Source of the DNA: Bradyrhizobium sp. WSM471
GTDB lineage: Bacteria; Pseudomonadota; Alphaproteobacteria; Rhizobiales; Xanthobacteraceae
Reading direction: 5' to 3'
Length of the DNA stretch: 64,000 nucleotides
Assembly: GCF_000244915.1 (NCBI RefSeq)
Contig: NZ_CM001442.1
Location: forward strand, 1,240,001-1,304,000
Position 1 is the stretch's first letter, and each line of letters starts with the position of its first letter. The notes beneath the pieces are model-generated. The model saw nothing but the letters and a program-made list of their open reading frames with translations. It searched no databases and was not told where the DNA came from. This document shows positions 40,388 to 49,862 of the stretch, piece by piece. The position numbers and the translations under genes are program-made.

Positions 40388-41887
40388 ATGGATAGATCGT
40401 TCGTCATCGTACAGATTTCCGACCTGCATCTGGACGGGTCTGGTCGACTGCTTGCGACCATCGAGACGCTCAATGCCGCAATTCGCGAGAGGATGGCGGA
40501 CTTCGCGGATGTTCCCGATCGCATCCTGCTGATCACCGGCGATATCGTGGACGATCCGACGCCGCCTGCGCTCGACGAAGCGCTCGCCGTCATTGCGTCC
40601 TTCCGGCAGACCGGGCTGTTCACCGACATCCAGGCAATTGCCGGAAATCACGACGTCAAGCGCCCGAGCCAGCGTGCAGGCCGCCACGACGTCTATGATT
40701 ACCTGCACTTGCCGCGCACCTCGAAGAGCGTCTACTACCGTCAGGCCGGCCTAGATCTGGTGCTGCTGGATTCCAACCGCGCGAGCCTCACGACGCTCGC
40801 GAGCGGCAACGTCGACCAGAGCGCCTATAACGCCATGGTTTCGGATTCCGCGCGGCTGAGCGTCGAGCTCGCGGGCAGCCTCGGGTCGGGCGGCCGCGCC
40901 GATTATGCCGAGCCGGTGGAAAATCTCGTGCGCGTGCTGGCGCTGCACCATCATCCACTGCCGCAGGCGACCGGAGAAGGAAAGCGGTTTCTCGGTGTGC
41001 CCGACGAGCCGCTGATGTATCTCGCCGCCCCCGCGACCTTCCTCGAAGCGGCGACATCGCTCAATGTCGATCTGGTTCTGCACGGACACCGGCATGTCGA
41101 AGGGCTGACGCGCTATTCGATTCCCGATCCGCGCGTCACGTCGAGTGAGAGCGATGAAGCATTCTGGCGCACGATCTACGTCTTGTCCTGTCCGTCGTCG
41201 ACCGGGCAGGCCGGTGACGATGCCGGCTTCAACGTCATCCATTTCGGCCCGATGTCCCATGGCGACCGCACCGAGTATCGCTTCGCGATCGCCCGCTACT
41301 CACGTCCGCGCAAGGATGCTGTCTTCAGGCCGCTCGATTCCAACCTGCCGCACGGCGTCGTCAGGCTGCCGGCTGGACGGGATTTTTCCCGAGATCCGGC
41401 CGTCCAGTCGGGCATCGAGATCGACGCATGCACGACGCTGAAACCGGATCAGGTCGCAGCATTCGCGCGCCGGCTCCTGCTGCGCCGCGCCTTCTATGCC
41501 GACGGCGAGGTGGATTGGGCCAATTTGCTCCACGTTTATCTCGTCACCTCTCATGTCTGGGCCGATCTGGAAAGCAAGTTCTCGAGATCTGCACGTAAGC
41601 ATGAGGTCGAGGCCGCAGCCGCGGTGACATCACTACTGCGCCGACTGATCGAGCAATCTGCAAATGTGCTCGGCATCGACGACGTGCAGCTCGACGAGCT
41701 CCGCACGAGGCGTCTGGTCAATCGTGACGATCTTCGACGCGAATTGCCGAGGGGCGTGCGCCCGGACATCGATGTCGAGATCGAGACGCGGCAACGACTG
41801 CAATTGCTGCGGGACCTGAACGAGCAGGCGAAGGCGCTCGGCCTCGATCCGGGTCTTGGCGGCAAGATGCCTCCGCAGACGCCGTAG
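40388..41887 (+). CDS. Metallophosphoesterase with an unassigned C-terminal domain
   Basis: Calcineurin-like phosphoesterase of 499 residues. All metal-binding motifs are present: D12-x-H14 in QISDLHLDG, GD at 51-52 (ITGDIVDD), GNHD at 86-89, His in ALHHHP (187-189), and GHRH at 233-236. The catalytic domain ends near 300. The remaining ~200 residues (from about RKDAVFRPLD) have no family that I can name. They include LLLRRAFYADGEVDW and a basic/acidic helical end with LRDLNEQAKALGLDPGLG. There is no signal peptide, so it is cytoplasmic. ATG 40388 lacks a clear RBS. It is a single gene with a somewhat A/T-richer upstream gap. The substrate could be a cyclic nucleotide, nucleic acid or phosphoprotein; the sequence does not decide. 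Confidence 0.85.
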   Translation: MDRSFVIVQISDLHLDGSGRLLATIETLNAAIRERMADFADVPDRILLITGDIVDDPTPPALDEALAVIASFRQTGLFTDIQAIAGNHDVKRPSQRAGRHDVYDYLHLPRTSKSVYYRQAGLDLVLLDSNRASLTTLASGNVDQSAYNAMVSDSARLSVELAGSLGSGGRADYAEPVENLVRVLALHHHPLPQATGEGKRFLGVPDEPLMYLAAPATFLEAATSLNVDLVLHGHRHVEGLTRYSIPDPRVTSSESDEAFWRTIYVLSCPSSTGQAGDDAGFNVIHFGPMSHGDRTEYRFAIARYSRPRKDAVFRPLDSNLPHGVVRLPAGRDFSRDPAVQSGIEIDACTTLKPDQVAAFARRLLLRRAFYADGEVDWANLLHVYLVTSHVWADLESKFSRSARKHEVEAAAAVTSLLRRLIEQSANVLGIDDVQLDELRTRRLVNRDDLRRELPRGVRPDIDVEIETRQRLQLLRDLNEQAKALGLDPGLGGKMPPQTP

Positions 41888-41908
41888 TGACGGGCGCGGA
41901 TCGGGGCA

Positions 41909-41923
41909 TTAACCCGCCGTTAG
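41909..41923 (+). promoter_or_regulatory. CtrA-like half-perfect box upstream of tadD
   Basis: TTAA-N7-TTAG differs by one base from the CtrA consensus TTAA-N7-TTAA and lies about 60 bases before the tadD ATG. It is embedded in a perfect inverted repeat TTAACCC-N7-GGGTTAA (41909-41929). Confidence 0.45.
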
Positions 41924-41983
41924 GGTTAACAGTCTATTGCTGGCGCGTTCGGCTCGATCAATCGGCTCGAGAGTCAAAGCGTC

Positions 41984-42811
41984 ATGCGTCAACGGTTCAG
42001 TCGTGAGCGATTAAGTCTTGCCCGGCTTCTTGCGTCCACCTCGCTCGTCGCGGCGGTGGCCATGGGCCTCGGCGGCTGCACGGCAATGTCGAAACTCTCC
42101 GACGTCACGGGCTCGGTCGGGCCGCGGGCGGAAGCCGCTCCCACCGATCCCGCGCGCGCCGCTGAAGTCTATGGCGAGCGCTATCGCGCCAATCCCAAGG
42201 ACGCCGACGCGGCGTTGGCCTACGGCCAAGCCCTGCGCGCCAACGGCCAGCGTGCCCAGGCCGCCGCCGTGCTCGAGCAGGCGACCATCGCCAATCCCGG
42301 CAACAAGGCGCTGATGGCCCAATACGGCCGCGCGCTCTCCGACAACGGCAATTTCCAGCAAGCCTTCGACGTGCTGTCGAAGGCGCATTCGCCCGATAAT
42401 CCGGATTGGCGCCTGCTCTCGGTGCAGGGTACCGCACTCGATCAGATGGGCCGTCACGAGGAAGCGCGCTCCTATTACGCGAGTGCGCTCAAGATCGCGC
42501 CTGGCGATCCCGGAGTGCTCTCCAATCTCGGCCTGTCCTACATGTTGTCGAGAGATCTGCCGAAGGCCGAAGACGCGCTGCGGCAAGCCTATGCCTCGCC
42601 GCACGCAAGCGCGCGGGTGCGGCAGAATCTCGGTCTGGTCGTCGGTCTCCAGGGCCGTTTCGCCGAAGCCGAGACCATCGTGAAGGCGGACCTGCCGCCG
42701 GACCAGGCTGCGGCCAATGTCGCCTATCTCAAGGAAATGCTGACCCGCAGCGACGTCCGGCGTGGTGCGCCGAAGCGGACGCCGGTCGCCTCGCTCGGCC
42801 AGTCCGACTGA
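41984..42811 (+). CDS. tadD: Tad pilus lipoprotein with TPR repeats, TadD
   Basis: Outer-membrane-targeted lipoprotein of 275 residues needed in Tad systems for secretin assembly. The signal peptide ends in the lipobox LGGC (Cys32). TPR-type helices follow from ~60 to 250: AAEVYGERYRANPKDADAAL, YGQALRANGQRAQAAAVLE, PGDPGVLSNLGLSYMLSRD and others. The gene runs opposite to the main cpa/tad operon and converges with tadC, leaving a 77-base gap with a weak GGACCG/CGGTCC hairpin. The role is inferred from context and domain type. Confidence 0.87.
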   Translation: MRQRFSRERLSLARLLASTSLVAAVAMGLGGCTAMSKLSDVTGSVGPRAEAAPTDPARAAEVYGERYRANPKDADAALAYGQALRANGQRAQAAAVLEQATIANPGNKALMAQYGRALSDNGNFQQAFDVLSKAHSPDNPDWRLLSVQGTALDQMGRHEEARSYYASALKIAPGDPGVLSNLGLSYMLSRDLPKAEDALRQAYASPHASARVRQNLGLVVGLQGRFAEAETIVKADLPPDQAAANVAYLKEMLTRSDVRRGAPKRTPVASLGQSD

Positions 42812-42888
42812 TCAGACGTGAATCTTCCAATCTTGGTTTCCAGTCTTGAAGGGGCGTCCGCGGACCGTACGCCGGTCCACGTCTAGCG

Positions 42889-43863
42889 TCACTGCATCTC
42901 GGTGACCTTGATGCCCGTAGGTCCGAGAATGACGACGAACAGCACCGGCAGGAAGAACAGGATCATCGGTACCGTCAGCTTCGGCGGCAGTGCTGCGGCC
43001 TTTTTCTCGGCTTCGTTCATGCGCATGTCCCGGTTTTCCTGCGCCATCACTCGCAAGGATTGGCCGAGCGGGGTTCCGTAACGCTCCGCCTGCTGGAGCG
43101 CGAGACATACCGACTTCACGCCCTCGAGCCCGGTGCGCCGCGCAAGGTTCTCGTAGGCGACCTTGCGATCCTGCAAATAGGACAGCTCGGCCGTGGTCAG
43201 GGTGAACTCCTCCGACAGCGCGATCGACTGGGTCACGATTTCGACCGCGACCTTCCGGAACGCCATCTCGACCGACATGCCGGATTCGATGCAGATCAGG
43301 AGCAGGTCGAGCGCATCGGGAAAGGCGCGCTTGATCGAGAGTTGGCGCTTGGAAATCGCGTTCCTGAGGAACAGCATCGGCGCCTGAAGTCCGAGATAGG
43401 CCGCACCGACGCAGATGCCGATCTTGATCGGCATCGACTGCTGCATGTGCGCGATCAGGAACACGTAGACGACCGAACCGACGAACAGCACGATCGGGGC
43501 AACCAGGCGGGCAAACAGGAAGGTGATGTAGGGCGCCTGGCCTCGATAGCCCGCCATGATGAGCTTGTCCCGCGCAGCTTCCTGCGCGAGCCATTTGGTC
43601 AGGTTGAAGTCATCGACGACCTTCGAGACGAGCTGCTTCGGCGTCTGGCGCAGCGAGACTTTCTCACTCTTGTGGAGGCGCTCGCGCTCGCGCTGCCGGA
43701 TGCGCTCACGTTCGTTCGCCACCGCCTTCATGCGCTTGGAAAGGCCTTCGCCTGCGAACAGCGGCATCACCAGTGTATAGACGGTGGCGCTGGCGGCAAT
43801 GGCCGCCAGCAGCATCGTCATGAAATGGACATCGTGAAGTTTCGCTACGAGGAACTCTACCAT
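42889..43863 (-). CDS. tadC: Tad pilus inner-membrane platform protein TadC
   Basis: Inner-membrane protein of 324 residues of the GspF/T2SSF family that pairs with TadB. Helices lie near 15-35, ~105-150 and ~295-320. The T2SSF domain is at ~175-300 with FPDALDLLLICIESGMSVEM, the conserved LRRTGLEGVKS-like ARRTGLEGVKSVCLALQQAE and YGTPLGQSLRVMAQENRDMR. ATG 43863 starts MVEFLVAKL. It is the last gene of the operon that begins at cpaB, 9 bases after tadB. Confidence 0.93.
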   Translation of the reverse strand: MVEFLVAKLHDVHFMTMLLAAIAASATVYTLVMPLFAGEGLSKRMKAVANERERIRQRERERLHKSEKVSLRQTPKQLVSKVVDDFNLTKWLAQEAARDKLIMAGYRGQAPYITFLFARLVAPIVLFVGSVVYVFLIAHMQQSMPIKIGICVGAAYLGLQAPMLFLRNAISKRQLSIKRAFPDALDLLLICIESGMSVEMAFRKVAVEIVTQSIALSEEFTLTTAELSYLQDRKVAYENLARRTGLEGVKSVCLALQQAERYGTPLGQSLRVMAQENRDMRMNEAEKKAAALPPKLTVPMILFFLPVLFVVILGPTGIKVTEMQ

Positions 43864-43872
43864 AAGGCACCA

Positions 43873-44850
43873 TCAGAAGTCGAAATTGATCATCTTCTTC
43901 ATCACCATGATGCCGATCGACATCCAGACGACGCAGCCGACCAGCATGAGCTGGCCCGTGGGATGAGTCCAAAGCATCGAGATATATCCCGGCGTCGTGA
44001 GGTAGACGAGAAACATCACGATAGGCGGCAGCGAACCGATGATGCCGGCCGAGGCCTTGGCTTCCATCGACATCGCCTGGATCTTCTCTTTCATCTTCTT
44101 GCGGTCGCGCAGCACCTTGGACAGGTTACCGAGCGCTTCGGAGAGGTTGCCGCCCGATTTCTGCTGGATCGAGATGACGATGCCGAAGAAATTGGCCTCG
44201 GGCAGCGGCATGCGATCGTAGAGTCGCGTGCAGGCCTCGCCGAGCGGCATTCCGATCGCCTGCGTCTCGATGATGGACAGAAACTCGGAGCGCAGCGGCT
44301 CTGGCGCGTCGGCGGCGACCACCTTGATCGATTCGAACAGCGGCAGGCCCGCCTTGATGCCGCGGACGATGACGTCAACGGCATCGGGCAAGGCGGCCAG
44401 GAACTTGTTTTCACGGCGCTTCTTCAGGAAGCTGAGCGCCCAGCGGGGCAGACCGAGCCCGCCGGCAAAAGCGAAGCCGGCGGCACCGAGCAGGCCGCCG
44501 CCGATGAACAAGGCGACTGCGAACAGCACGCCCGCCACGACGGCGGACACGATCCAGAATTTCTGCGGCGCCCAGTCGAGGCCGGCCTGCGACAGGCGAA
44601 CACTGAGCGGTACGCTCTTCTCCTGCTGGCGCCGCGCCTCGAGATCCTTGAGCGAGGTTTCGACCTGCTCGCGCCGCGAGCGCTGCGTCTTCTCGGCCGC
44701 GCGGGCCGTGGGCGCCTCGGCCCGCGCGATCGAGGCGCGGCGGCTCTCGGCCTTCCGTTCCCCGGACAGCATTGGATAAAGGAAGACCCAGGCGAGGCCG
44801 CCGACAGTCGCGGTGGCAAGGAAGGCGAGGGCAAGGGCTTGCATGTTCAT
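43873..44850 (-). CDS. tadB: Tad pilus inner-membrane platform protein TadB
   Basis: GspF-family platform protein of 325 residues that contacts the CpaF ATPase. An N-terminal helix (ALALAFLATATVGGLAWVFL) is followed by a charged cytoplasmic stretch and paired helices at ~110-150. The T2SSF domain comes next (FLAALPDAVDVIVRGIKAGL ... IGMPLGEACTRLYDRMPLPE ... QQKSGGNLSEALGNLSKVLR), then a C-terminal helix. ATG 44850 gives the first MNMQ. The frame extends 20 codons further into the cpaF end and is not used. Confidence 0.92.
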   Translation of the reverse strand: MNMQALALAFLATATVGGLAWVFLYPMLSGERKAESRRASIARAEAPTARAAEKTQRSRREQVETSLKDLEARRQQEKSVPLSVRLSQAGLDWAPQKFWIVSAVVAGVLFAVALFIGGGLLGAAGFAFAGGLGLPRWALSFLKKRRENKFLAALPDAVDVIVRGIKAGLPLFESIKVVAADAPEPLRSEFLSIIETQAIGMPLGEACTRLYDRMPLPEANFFGIVISIQQKSGGNLSEALGNLSKVLRDRKKMKEKIQAMSMEAKASAGIIGSLPPIVMFLVYLTTPGYISMLWTHPTGQLMLVGCVVWMSIGIMVMKKMINFDF

Positions 44851-44866
44851 GGCTGCGCTGACCTGC

Positions 44867-46330
44867 TCACGTCGGGGGCGCCACTTCCGCGGCGTCGAGC
44901 GCCGCGGCAAGGCGCTTCTCTTCGCCGTAATAGCGGGCGCGTTCCCAGAATTTCGGGCGGCCGATTCCGGTCGACCGGTGCCGGCCGATGATCTTGCCGT
45001 TGGCGTCCTCGCCGACCATGTCGTAGAGGAAGACGTCCTGGGTGATGATGGTGTCGCCTTCCATGCCCATCACTTCGGTGATGTGGGTGATGCGGCGCGA
45101 ACCGTCGCGCAGGCGCGCGGCCTGGACGATGACGTCGATCGAGGCGCAGATCATCTCGCGGATGGTGCGTGAAGGCAGGGAGAAGCCGCCCATCGTGATC
45201 ATGGATTCGCAGCGCGATAGCGCTTCGCGCGGATTGTTGGCGTGCAGCGTGCCCATCGAGCCGTCATGGCCGGTGTTCATGGCCTGGAGCAGGTCGAACG
45301 CCTCGGGTCCGCGGACTTCGCCGACGATGATGCGCTCGGGACGCATACGCAGGCAGTTGCGCACCAGCTCGCGCATGGTGACCTGGCCCTCGCCCTCGAT
45401 GTTGGGCGGGCGGGTTTCCAGTCGCACCACGTGCGGCTGTTGCAGCTGGAGTTCGGCGGCGTCTTCGCAGGTGATGACGCGCTCGTCGTGTTCGATGTAG
45501 TTGGTCAGGCAGTTAAGCAACGTGGTCTTGCCAGAGCCGGTACCGCCGGAGATCAGCACGTTGCAGCGGACCCGGCCGATGATCTGGAGGATTTCCGCGC
45601 CCTCCGGCGAGATTGCCCCGAACTTGACGAGCTGATCGAGCGTCAGCTTGTCCTTCTTGAACTTGCGGATCGTGAGCGTGGGGCCGTCGATCGACAGCGG
45701 GGGCACGATGGCGTTGACGCGGGAGCCATCGGCCAGGCGCGCGTCGCAGATCGGCGAGGATTCGTCGACGCGCCGGCCGACCTGGCTGACGATACGCTGG
45801 CAGATGTTGAGGAGCTGCTGATTGTCGCGGAAGCGGATACCGGTGCGTTGGATCTTGCCGGCGACCTCGATGTAGACGGTGTCGGCGCCGTTGACCATGA
45901 TGTCGGCGATGTCGTCGCGCGACAACAGCGGCTCGAGCGGACCGTAGCCGAGGACGTCGTTGCAGATGTCGTCAAGCAGCTCTTCCTGCTCGGCGATCGA
46001 CATCACGATATTCTTGATCGCGATGATCTCGTTGACGATGTCCCGGATTTCCTCGCGCGCGGACTCCGAATCGAGCTTGGCGAGCTGGGCGAGGTCGATG
46101 GCCTCGATCAGCGCGCCGAAGATGGTCGCCTTGACCTCGTAATAATTGTCCGAGCGGCGGGCTTCCATGGTCGGCGCAGGCTTCGCCGGGGCGAGCGGCG
46201 GCGAGGAGACTGCCGGCGGCGGCGGCACGCGCGACACGGCGGGCGCCTGAACCTGTGCAGGCTCTGGCGACACGGCACCGGGCTTGGGGGCCCGGACGTC
46301 GGCGTCTGTTCCGCTACGCTTACCGAACAC
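44867..46330 (-). CDS. cpaF: Tad pilus assembly ATPase CpaF/TadA
   Basis: Hexameric secretion ATPase of the PilT/VirB11 class that powers Flp pilus assembly. The 487-residue protein has a Pro/Ala-rich N-terminal tail (~1-60) and an N-terminal domain with [21 protein letters not shown]. The core follows: Walker [14 protein letters not shown], the Asp box [20 protein letters not shown], Walker B region [20 protein letters not shown] and the His box [19 protein letters not shown]. All catalytic motifs are intact. It lies 21 bases after cpaE. Confidence 0.96.
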   Translation of the reverse strand: MFGKRSGTDADVRAPKPGAVSPEPAQVQAPAVSRVPPPPAVSSPPLAPAKPAPTMEARRSDNYYEVKATIFGALIEAIDLAQLAKLDSESAREEIRDIVNEIIAIKNIVMSIAEQEELLDDICNDVLGYGPLEPLLSRDDIADIMVNGADTVYIEVAGKIQRTGIRFRDNQQLLNICQRIVSQVGRRVDESSPICDARLADGSRVNAIVPPLSIDGPTLTIRKFKKDKLTLDQLVKFGAISPEGAEILQIIGRVRCNVLISGGTGSGKTTLLNCLTNYIEHDERVITCEDAAELQLQQPHVVRLETRPPNIEGEGQVTMRELVRNCLRMRPERIIVGEVRGPEAFDLLQAMNTGHDGSMGTLHANNPREALSRCESMITMGGFSLPSRTIREMICASIDVIVQAARLRDGSRRITHITEVMGMEGDTIITQDVFLYDMVGEDANGKIIGRHRSTGIGRPKFWERARYYGEEKRLAAALDAAEVAPPT

Positions 46331-46351
46331 TTAAGAACTCCATGCGGCGAC

Positions 46352-47620
46352 CTATTTTCCCCGCAACTTGTCAATCAGGGGTGAAAGCAGGGACGACTTT
46401 TGCTTCTTCGTTTCGCTGCGGCCGGTCAGGCGCTGGGCGATCTGAAGGAACATCTCGATCGACTTATGGTTGGCCGAGATCTCCGCGATCATCTGGCCGT
46501 TGTTGGCCGCCGAGCCGAAGATCTGCGGCTCGAACGGGATTGAGACGACCGGCTGGCTCTCGATCGCCTTGGCGAACTCCGCCGCGGCGATTTCGGGCCG
46601 TTTCGGTACCCCGACCTGGTTCAAACAGTAGAGCGGCGGCCGGTCGTTGGGGCGCGCGGCCTTCAGGAGATCGAACATGTTCTTGGTGTTGCGCAAATTG
46701 GCGAGGTCGGGCGCCGCCACGATCAGGATGTCGTCCGCTCCGATCAGGGCGCGTTTGGTCCAGCCCGACCATTGGTGCGGAACGTCGAGCACGATGCAGG
46801 GCATGGTGGAGCGCAGCGTGTCGAACACGGCATCGAAGGCGTCGGCGCCGAAATCGTAGACCCGGTCGAGCGTCGCCGGCGCCGCCAGCAGGCTGAGGTG
46901 GTCGGTGCATTTCGACAGAAGGCGGTCGATGAAGGCGGTGTCCACGCGATCGGGCGAGAACACGGCGTCGGCAATGCCCTGCGGTGGATCCTGGTTGTAG
47001 TCGAGTCCGGCAGTGCCGAAGGCGAGGTCGAGGTCGGCGACGACCGCGTCCATCGCGAGATCGCGGGCGATCGCCCAGGCGACATTGTGGGAGATGGTTG
47101 ACGCGCCGACGCCGCCCTTGGCGCCGACCACGGCGATGATGCGGCCGACGGCCTTGGCTTCCGGCGCCGAGAACAGGTTGCAGATCGAGCGCACGACGTC
47201 GATCGCGCCGACCGGCGCGAGCACGTAGTCGCTGACGCCGCGGCGCACCAGCTCGCGGTAGAGCATGACGTCGTTGATGCGGCCGATCACGACCACGCGG
47301 GTGCCGGCGTCGCAGACGGTCGCGAGATGGTCGAGCCCGCCCAGGAGGTCGTTGCGGCCGTCGCTTTCGAGCACGATCACGTTCGGCGTGGGTGCCGAGC
47401 GGTAGGCTTCCACCGCAGCCGCCATACCGCCCATCTGGATCTTCAGATGAGCCTTGCCGAGACGGCGATCTTCGCCGGCCGACTGCACGGCGGCCGCCGT
47501 TTCCACGGTCTCGCAGAAAGCCTGGACGGAAACGCGGGGCGCCGGTGCAATATGCTCCTCGACCGGCGGGAGCGATGCCTCGGACTGTTCTTCTTGGGGC
47601 TGGCGAGCGTAGCTGATCAT
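46352..47620 (-). CDS. cpaE: Pilus assembly protein CpaE/TadZ (ParA-like with receiver-like domain)
   Basis: Polar localisation factor for the Tad machine, 422 residues. The N-terminal ~150 residues form an atypical receiver-like domain (TPNVIVLESDGRNDLLGGLD ... RVVVIGRINDVMLYRELVRR). The ATPase domain begins with VVGAKGGVGASTISHNVAWA, a deviant Walker A with the signature lysine, followed by AVVADLDLAFGTAGLDYNQD and the switch region CIVLDVPHQWSGWTKRALIG. The start overlaps the cpaD stop by four bases, implying coupled translation. Confidence 0.93.
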   Translation of the reverse strand: MISYARQPQEEQSEASLPPVEEHIAPAPRVSVQAFCETVETAAAVQSAGEDRRLGKAHLKIQMGGMAAAVEAYRSAPTPNVIVLESDGRNDLLGGLDHLATVCDAGTRVVVIGRINDVMLYRELVRRGVSDYVLAPVGAIDVVRSICNLFSAPEAKAVGRIIAVVGAKGGVGASTISHNVAWAIARDLAMDAVVADLDLAFGTAGLDYNQDPPQGIADAVFSPDRVDTAFIDRLLSKCTDHLSLLAAPATLDRVYDFGADAFDAVFDTLRSTMPCIVLDVPHQWSGWTKRALIGADDILIVAAPDLANLRNTKNMFDLLKAARPNDRPPLYCLNQVGVPKRPEIAAAEFAKAIESQPVVSIPFEPQIFGSAANNGQMIAEISANHKSIEMFLQIAQRLTGRSETKKQKSSLLSPLIDKLRGK

Positions 47621-48354
47621 CTGCCGGTGTCGCTGAGTTTGGCCTTGTCGGCCTCAGGATAGGCGACCGCCGTCGGCATTCCCTTGCGATACTTCTCGAA
47701 CGCAGCGGTCCGCCGCGGCGTGTAGGACGGCGTTTCGGGCCGCGGCTGCTCGAGATCCGACGGATTGTCGACCATCGCTGCGAGGTTGCGCTGATAGGCG
47801 CAGCCGTAATTGTAATAGTCCTTGTTCTCGAACCAGCTCTTGTTCTTCATCGAAGGGCCGATATCTTCCGGCCACAGGCCGCAGGGACCCGCGACTGCAG
47901 CGATCTTGGAATAGGTGAGCCGGATCGGCGGCAGGAAGCGCTTGTCTTCCGGCTGGTAAGAGCGGGCGCTGATGCCGCGCGGCGGAACGCCCGCCGCCGA
48001 CAGCATTGCCTGGATTTCGCGCATGGTATCCGCGACCGGACGCGCGTTGGGCGTGCCGGACGGTACGTCGATCCGGATCGCGCCGGTGCCTTCGTGCATC
48101 CAGGCCGACGCGACGCCCATCACGTCGGCGCGCTGGGCGGCGGTCAAGCCGCCGCGAGCATGGCCGACGAAGACGACGATGGAGCGATTCTGCTCCTCGA
48201 TCGCGATCGGATGGCGCTGCTTGTAGTCGTCGGGAATGGAGGCCGTGACCGCTTCGTCGTGCTGGCAACCGCCAAGGGCGAGCGCCACGCCGACGAGCGC
48301 GCCGCCGAGGTGGATGGCGCGTCTGCGAATCTGGGGTGGTCTAGTAATCTTCAT
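47617..48354 (-). CDS. cpaD: Pilus assembly lipoprotein CpaD
   Basis: Outer-membrane lipoprotein partner of the CpaC secretin, 245 residues. The signal ends with the lipobox LGGC (Cys30, then QHDEA). The body has the CpaD-family features VVFVGHARGGLTAAQRADVM (an OmpA-like start) and a conserved GPCGLWPEDIG and YYNYGCAYQRNLAAMVDNPS, ending with PRRTAAFEKYRKG. It sits 17 bases after cpaC in the operon. Confidence 0.93.
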   Translation of the reverse strand: MKITRPPQIRRRAIHLGGALVGVALALGGCQHDEAVTASIPDDYKQRHPIAIEEQNRSIVVFVGHARGGLTAAQRADVMGVASAWMHEGTGAIRIDVPSGTPNARPVADTMREIQAMLSAAGVPPRGISARSYQPEDKRFLPPIRLTYSKIAAVAGPCGLWPEDIGPSMKNKSWFENKDYYNYGCAYQRNLAAMVDNPSDLEQPRPETPSYTPRRTAAFEKYRKGMPTAVAYPEADKAKLSDTGR

Positions 48355-48371
48355 GAAGTCCCCGTTCCGCC

Positions 48372-49862
48372 TCAGTCGGTGATGAAGCCGTAGGTGCCGC
48401 GGTAGTTCTTGGCCGGTTCCGTCCGGCCGGGCACGCCGTAGATGCGGTTGATGTTGCCGAGCAGTTCGGCCTGCGGATCAGCCGGCGCGGAGAAGCCGTC
48501 ATCCGGCCGCGATAGATCCTTTTGCGCAACTGCGCGAACGATGTAGGGCGTCACGATCACGACCAGCTCGGTCGCGTTGTTGACGAAGTCGCGGCTACGG
48601 AACAGCGTGCCGAGGATCGGGAGCTGCATCAGACCCGGCAGTCCGCTGACCGCTTGCTTGGTCTGCTGCTGGATCAGGCCGGCCATCGCCATCGCGCCGC
48701 CTGAGGGAATTTCCAGCGAGGTTTCTGCGCGGCGGGTCTTGATCGAGGGCACCGTGAGCGAGTTGACCGAGGTCGAGGTCACGGCCTGGGACAGCGTGAT
48801 CGCGTTTTCGTTCGAGAGCTCGGACACCTCGGTCATCACCCGCAGGCTGATCTTGCCCTCGGTGAGAACGACGGGGGTGAAGTTGAGCGAGATGCCGAAC
48901 TTCTTGAAGCTGATCTGGGTGGTACAGACGTGCGTGGTGGGGTCGCACGCATAGCCCGCAGGCACCGGAAATTCACCGCCGGCAATGAACGTTGCCGATT
49001 CACCGGAGATCGCGGTCAGATTCGGTTCGGCCAGCGTCCGGATCACGCCCGCGGTCTCCATCGCACGCAGTGTGGCCTGCACCGACGGGGCCGCGCCGAA
49101 CTTCGTGGTCAGGTTATTGCCGTCGACGAGGTTGTGGCCGAGAGCCGTGAACGGATTGGAGTTGCTGAAGCTGACGACCGAGGTGCCGTAGCTGAGGTTG
49201 GCGGTGAGGTCGATTCCGAGCTGCTTGACGATGCTGCGCTGGACTTCCGCGACCGTCACCTTGAGCATGACCTGATCGCGGCCGCGGACCACGATCGAGT
49301 TCACGACCTTCTCGGGGCCGCCGGCGAGGCGCACTGCGAGGTCGTTGGCCTGCTGGGCTTCGGCTGGATTCGCCGCCGAGCCGGTCAAGATGATGCCGTC
49401 GCCTAGCCCGTCGATCTGGATGTCTGAGTTCGGCAGGACCTGTTTCAGCGCGGCCCGCACGCCGTTGAGGTCGCGCTTGACCGCGATGTCATAGGCCGCG
49501 ATCTGCTGGCCGGCGGAATCGAAGAACACGATGTTGGTCTGCCCGATCGAGGCGCCGATGATGTAGGCACGCTGCGCCGAGCGGACGACCGCATTGGCGA
49601 TCTTCGGATCGGCGACAAGCACGTCCTTGATGTCGCGCGGAAGGTCGATCACGATCGACTTGCCGATGCCGAGCGAGAGGAATCGCGCGTTCATCTGACC
49701 GTCGGCCGCAGCCTGCGCGACAGGGCGATAGTCGGCGGCGACCACAGGGGTCAGCACCGGGTTGAGCGCGAGCGCGACGGCGGCCGAAAACGACAGGGCG
49801 CGGACCACATGGGTTCGCATCGTCGCCAAATTCGCCCTGCATTTCATGTCGACAGTCCTCAT
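48372..49862 (-). CDS. cpaC: Tad pilus secretin CpaC/RcpA
   Basis: Outer-membrane channel through which the Flp pilus passes, 496 residues. A signal peptide (VVRALSFSAAVALALNPVL, cleavage near VVAADY) is followed by the pilus-assembly N-domain (SLGIGKSIVIDLPRDIKDVL), a BON domain (LTGSAANPAEAQQANDLAVR) and the secretin core. The core has MLKVTVAEVQRSIVKQLGID, GESATFIAGGEFPVP and the C-terminal VVIVTPYIVRAV. The ATG at 49862 overlaps the cpaB stop (ATGA). Start codons at 49847 and 49820 are also plausible because the true signal seems to begin at MRTHVVRAL. Confidence 0.94.
   Translation of the reverse strand: MRTVDMKCRANLATMRTHVVRALSFSAAVALALNPVLTPVVAADYRPVAQAAADGQMNARFLSLGIGKSIVIDLPRDIKDVLVADPKIANAVVRSAQRAYIIGASIGQTNIVFFDSAGQQIAAYDIAVKRDLNGVRAALKQVLPNSDIQIDGLGDGIILTGSAANPAEAQQANDLAVRLAGGPEKVVNSIVVRGRDQVMLKVTVAEVQRSIVKQLGIDLTANLSYGTSVVSFSNSNPFTALGHNLVDGNNLTTKFGAAPSVQATLRAMETAGVIRTLAEPNLTAISGESATFIAGGEFPVPAGYACDPTTHVCTTQISFKKFGISLNFTPVVLTEGKISLRVMTEVSELSNENAITLSQAVTSTSVNSLTVPSIKTRRAETSLEIPSGGAMAMAGLIQQQTKQAVSGLPGLMQLPILGTLFRSRDFVNNATELVVIVTPYIVRAVAQKDLSRPDDGFSAPADPQAELLGNINRIYGVPGRTEPAKNYRGTYGFITD

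Noticed and set aside
42860..42877. Terminator between the convergent tadD and tadC
   Set aside because: The stem is only six bases (GGACCG/CGGTCC) and lacks a T-run on either strand, so it is not listed as a feature.
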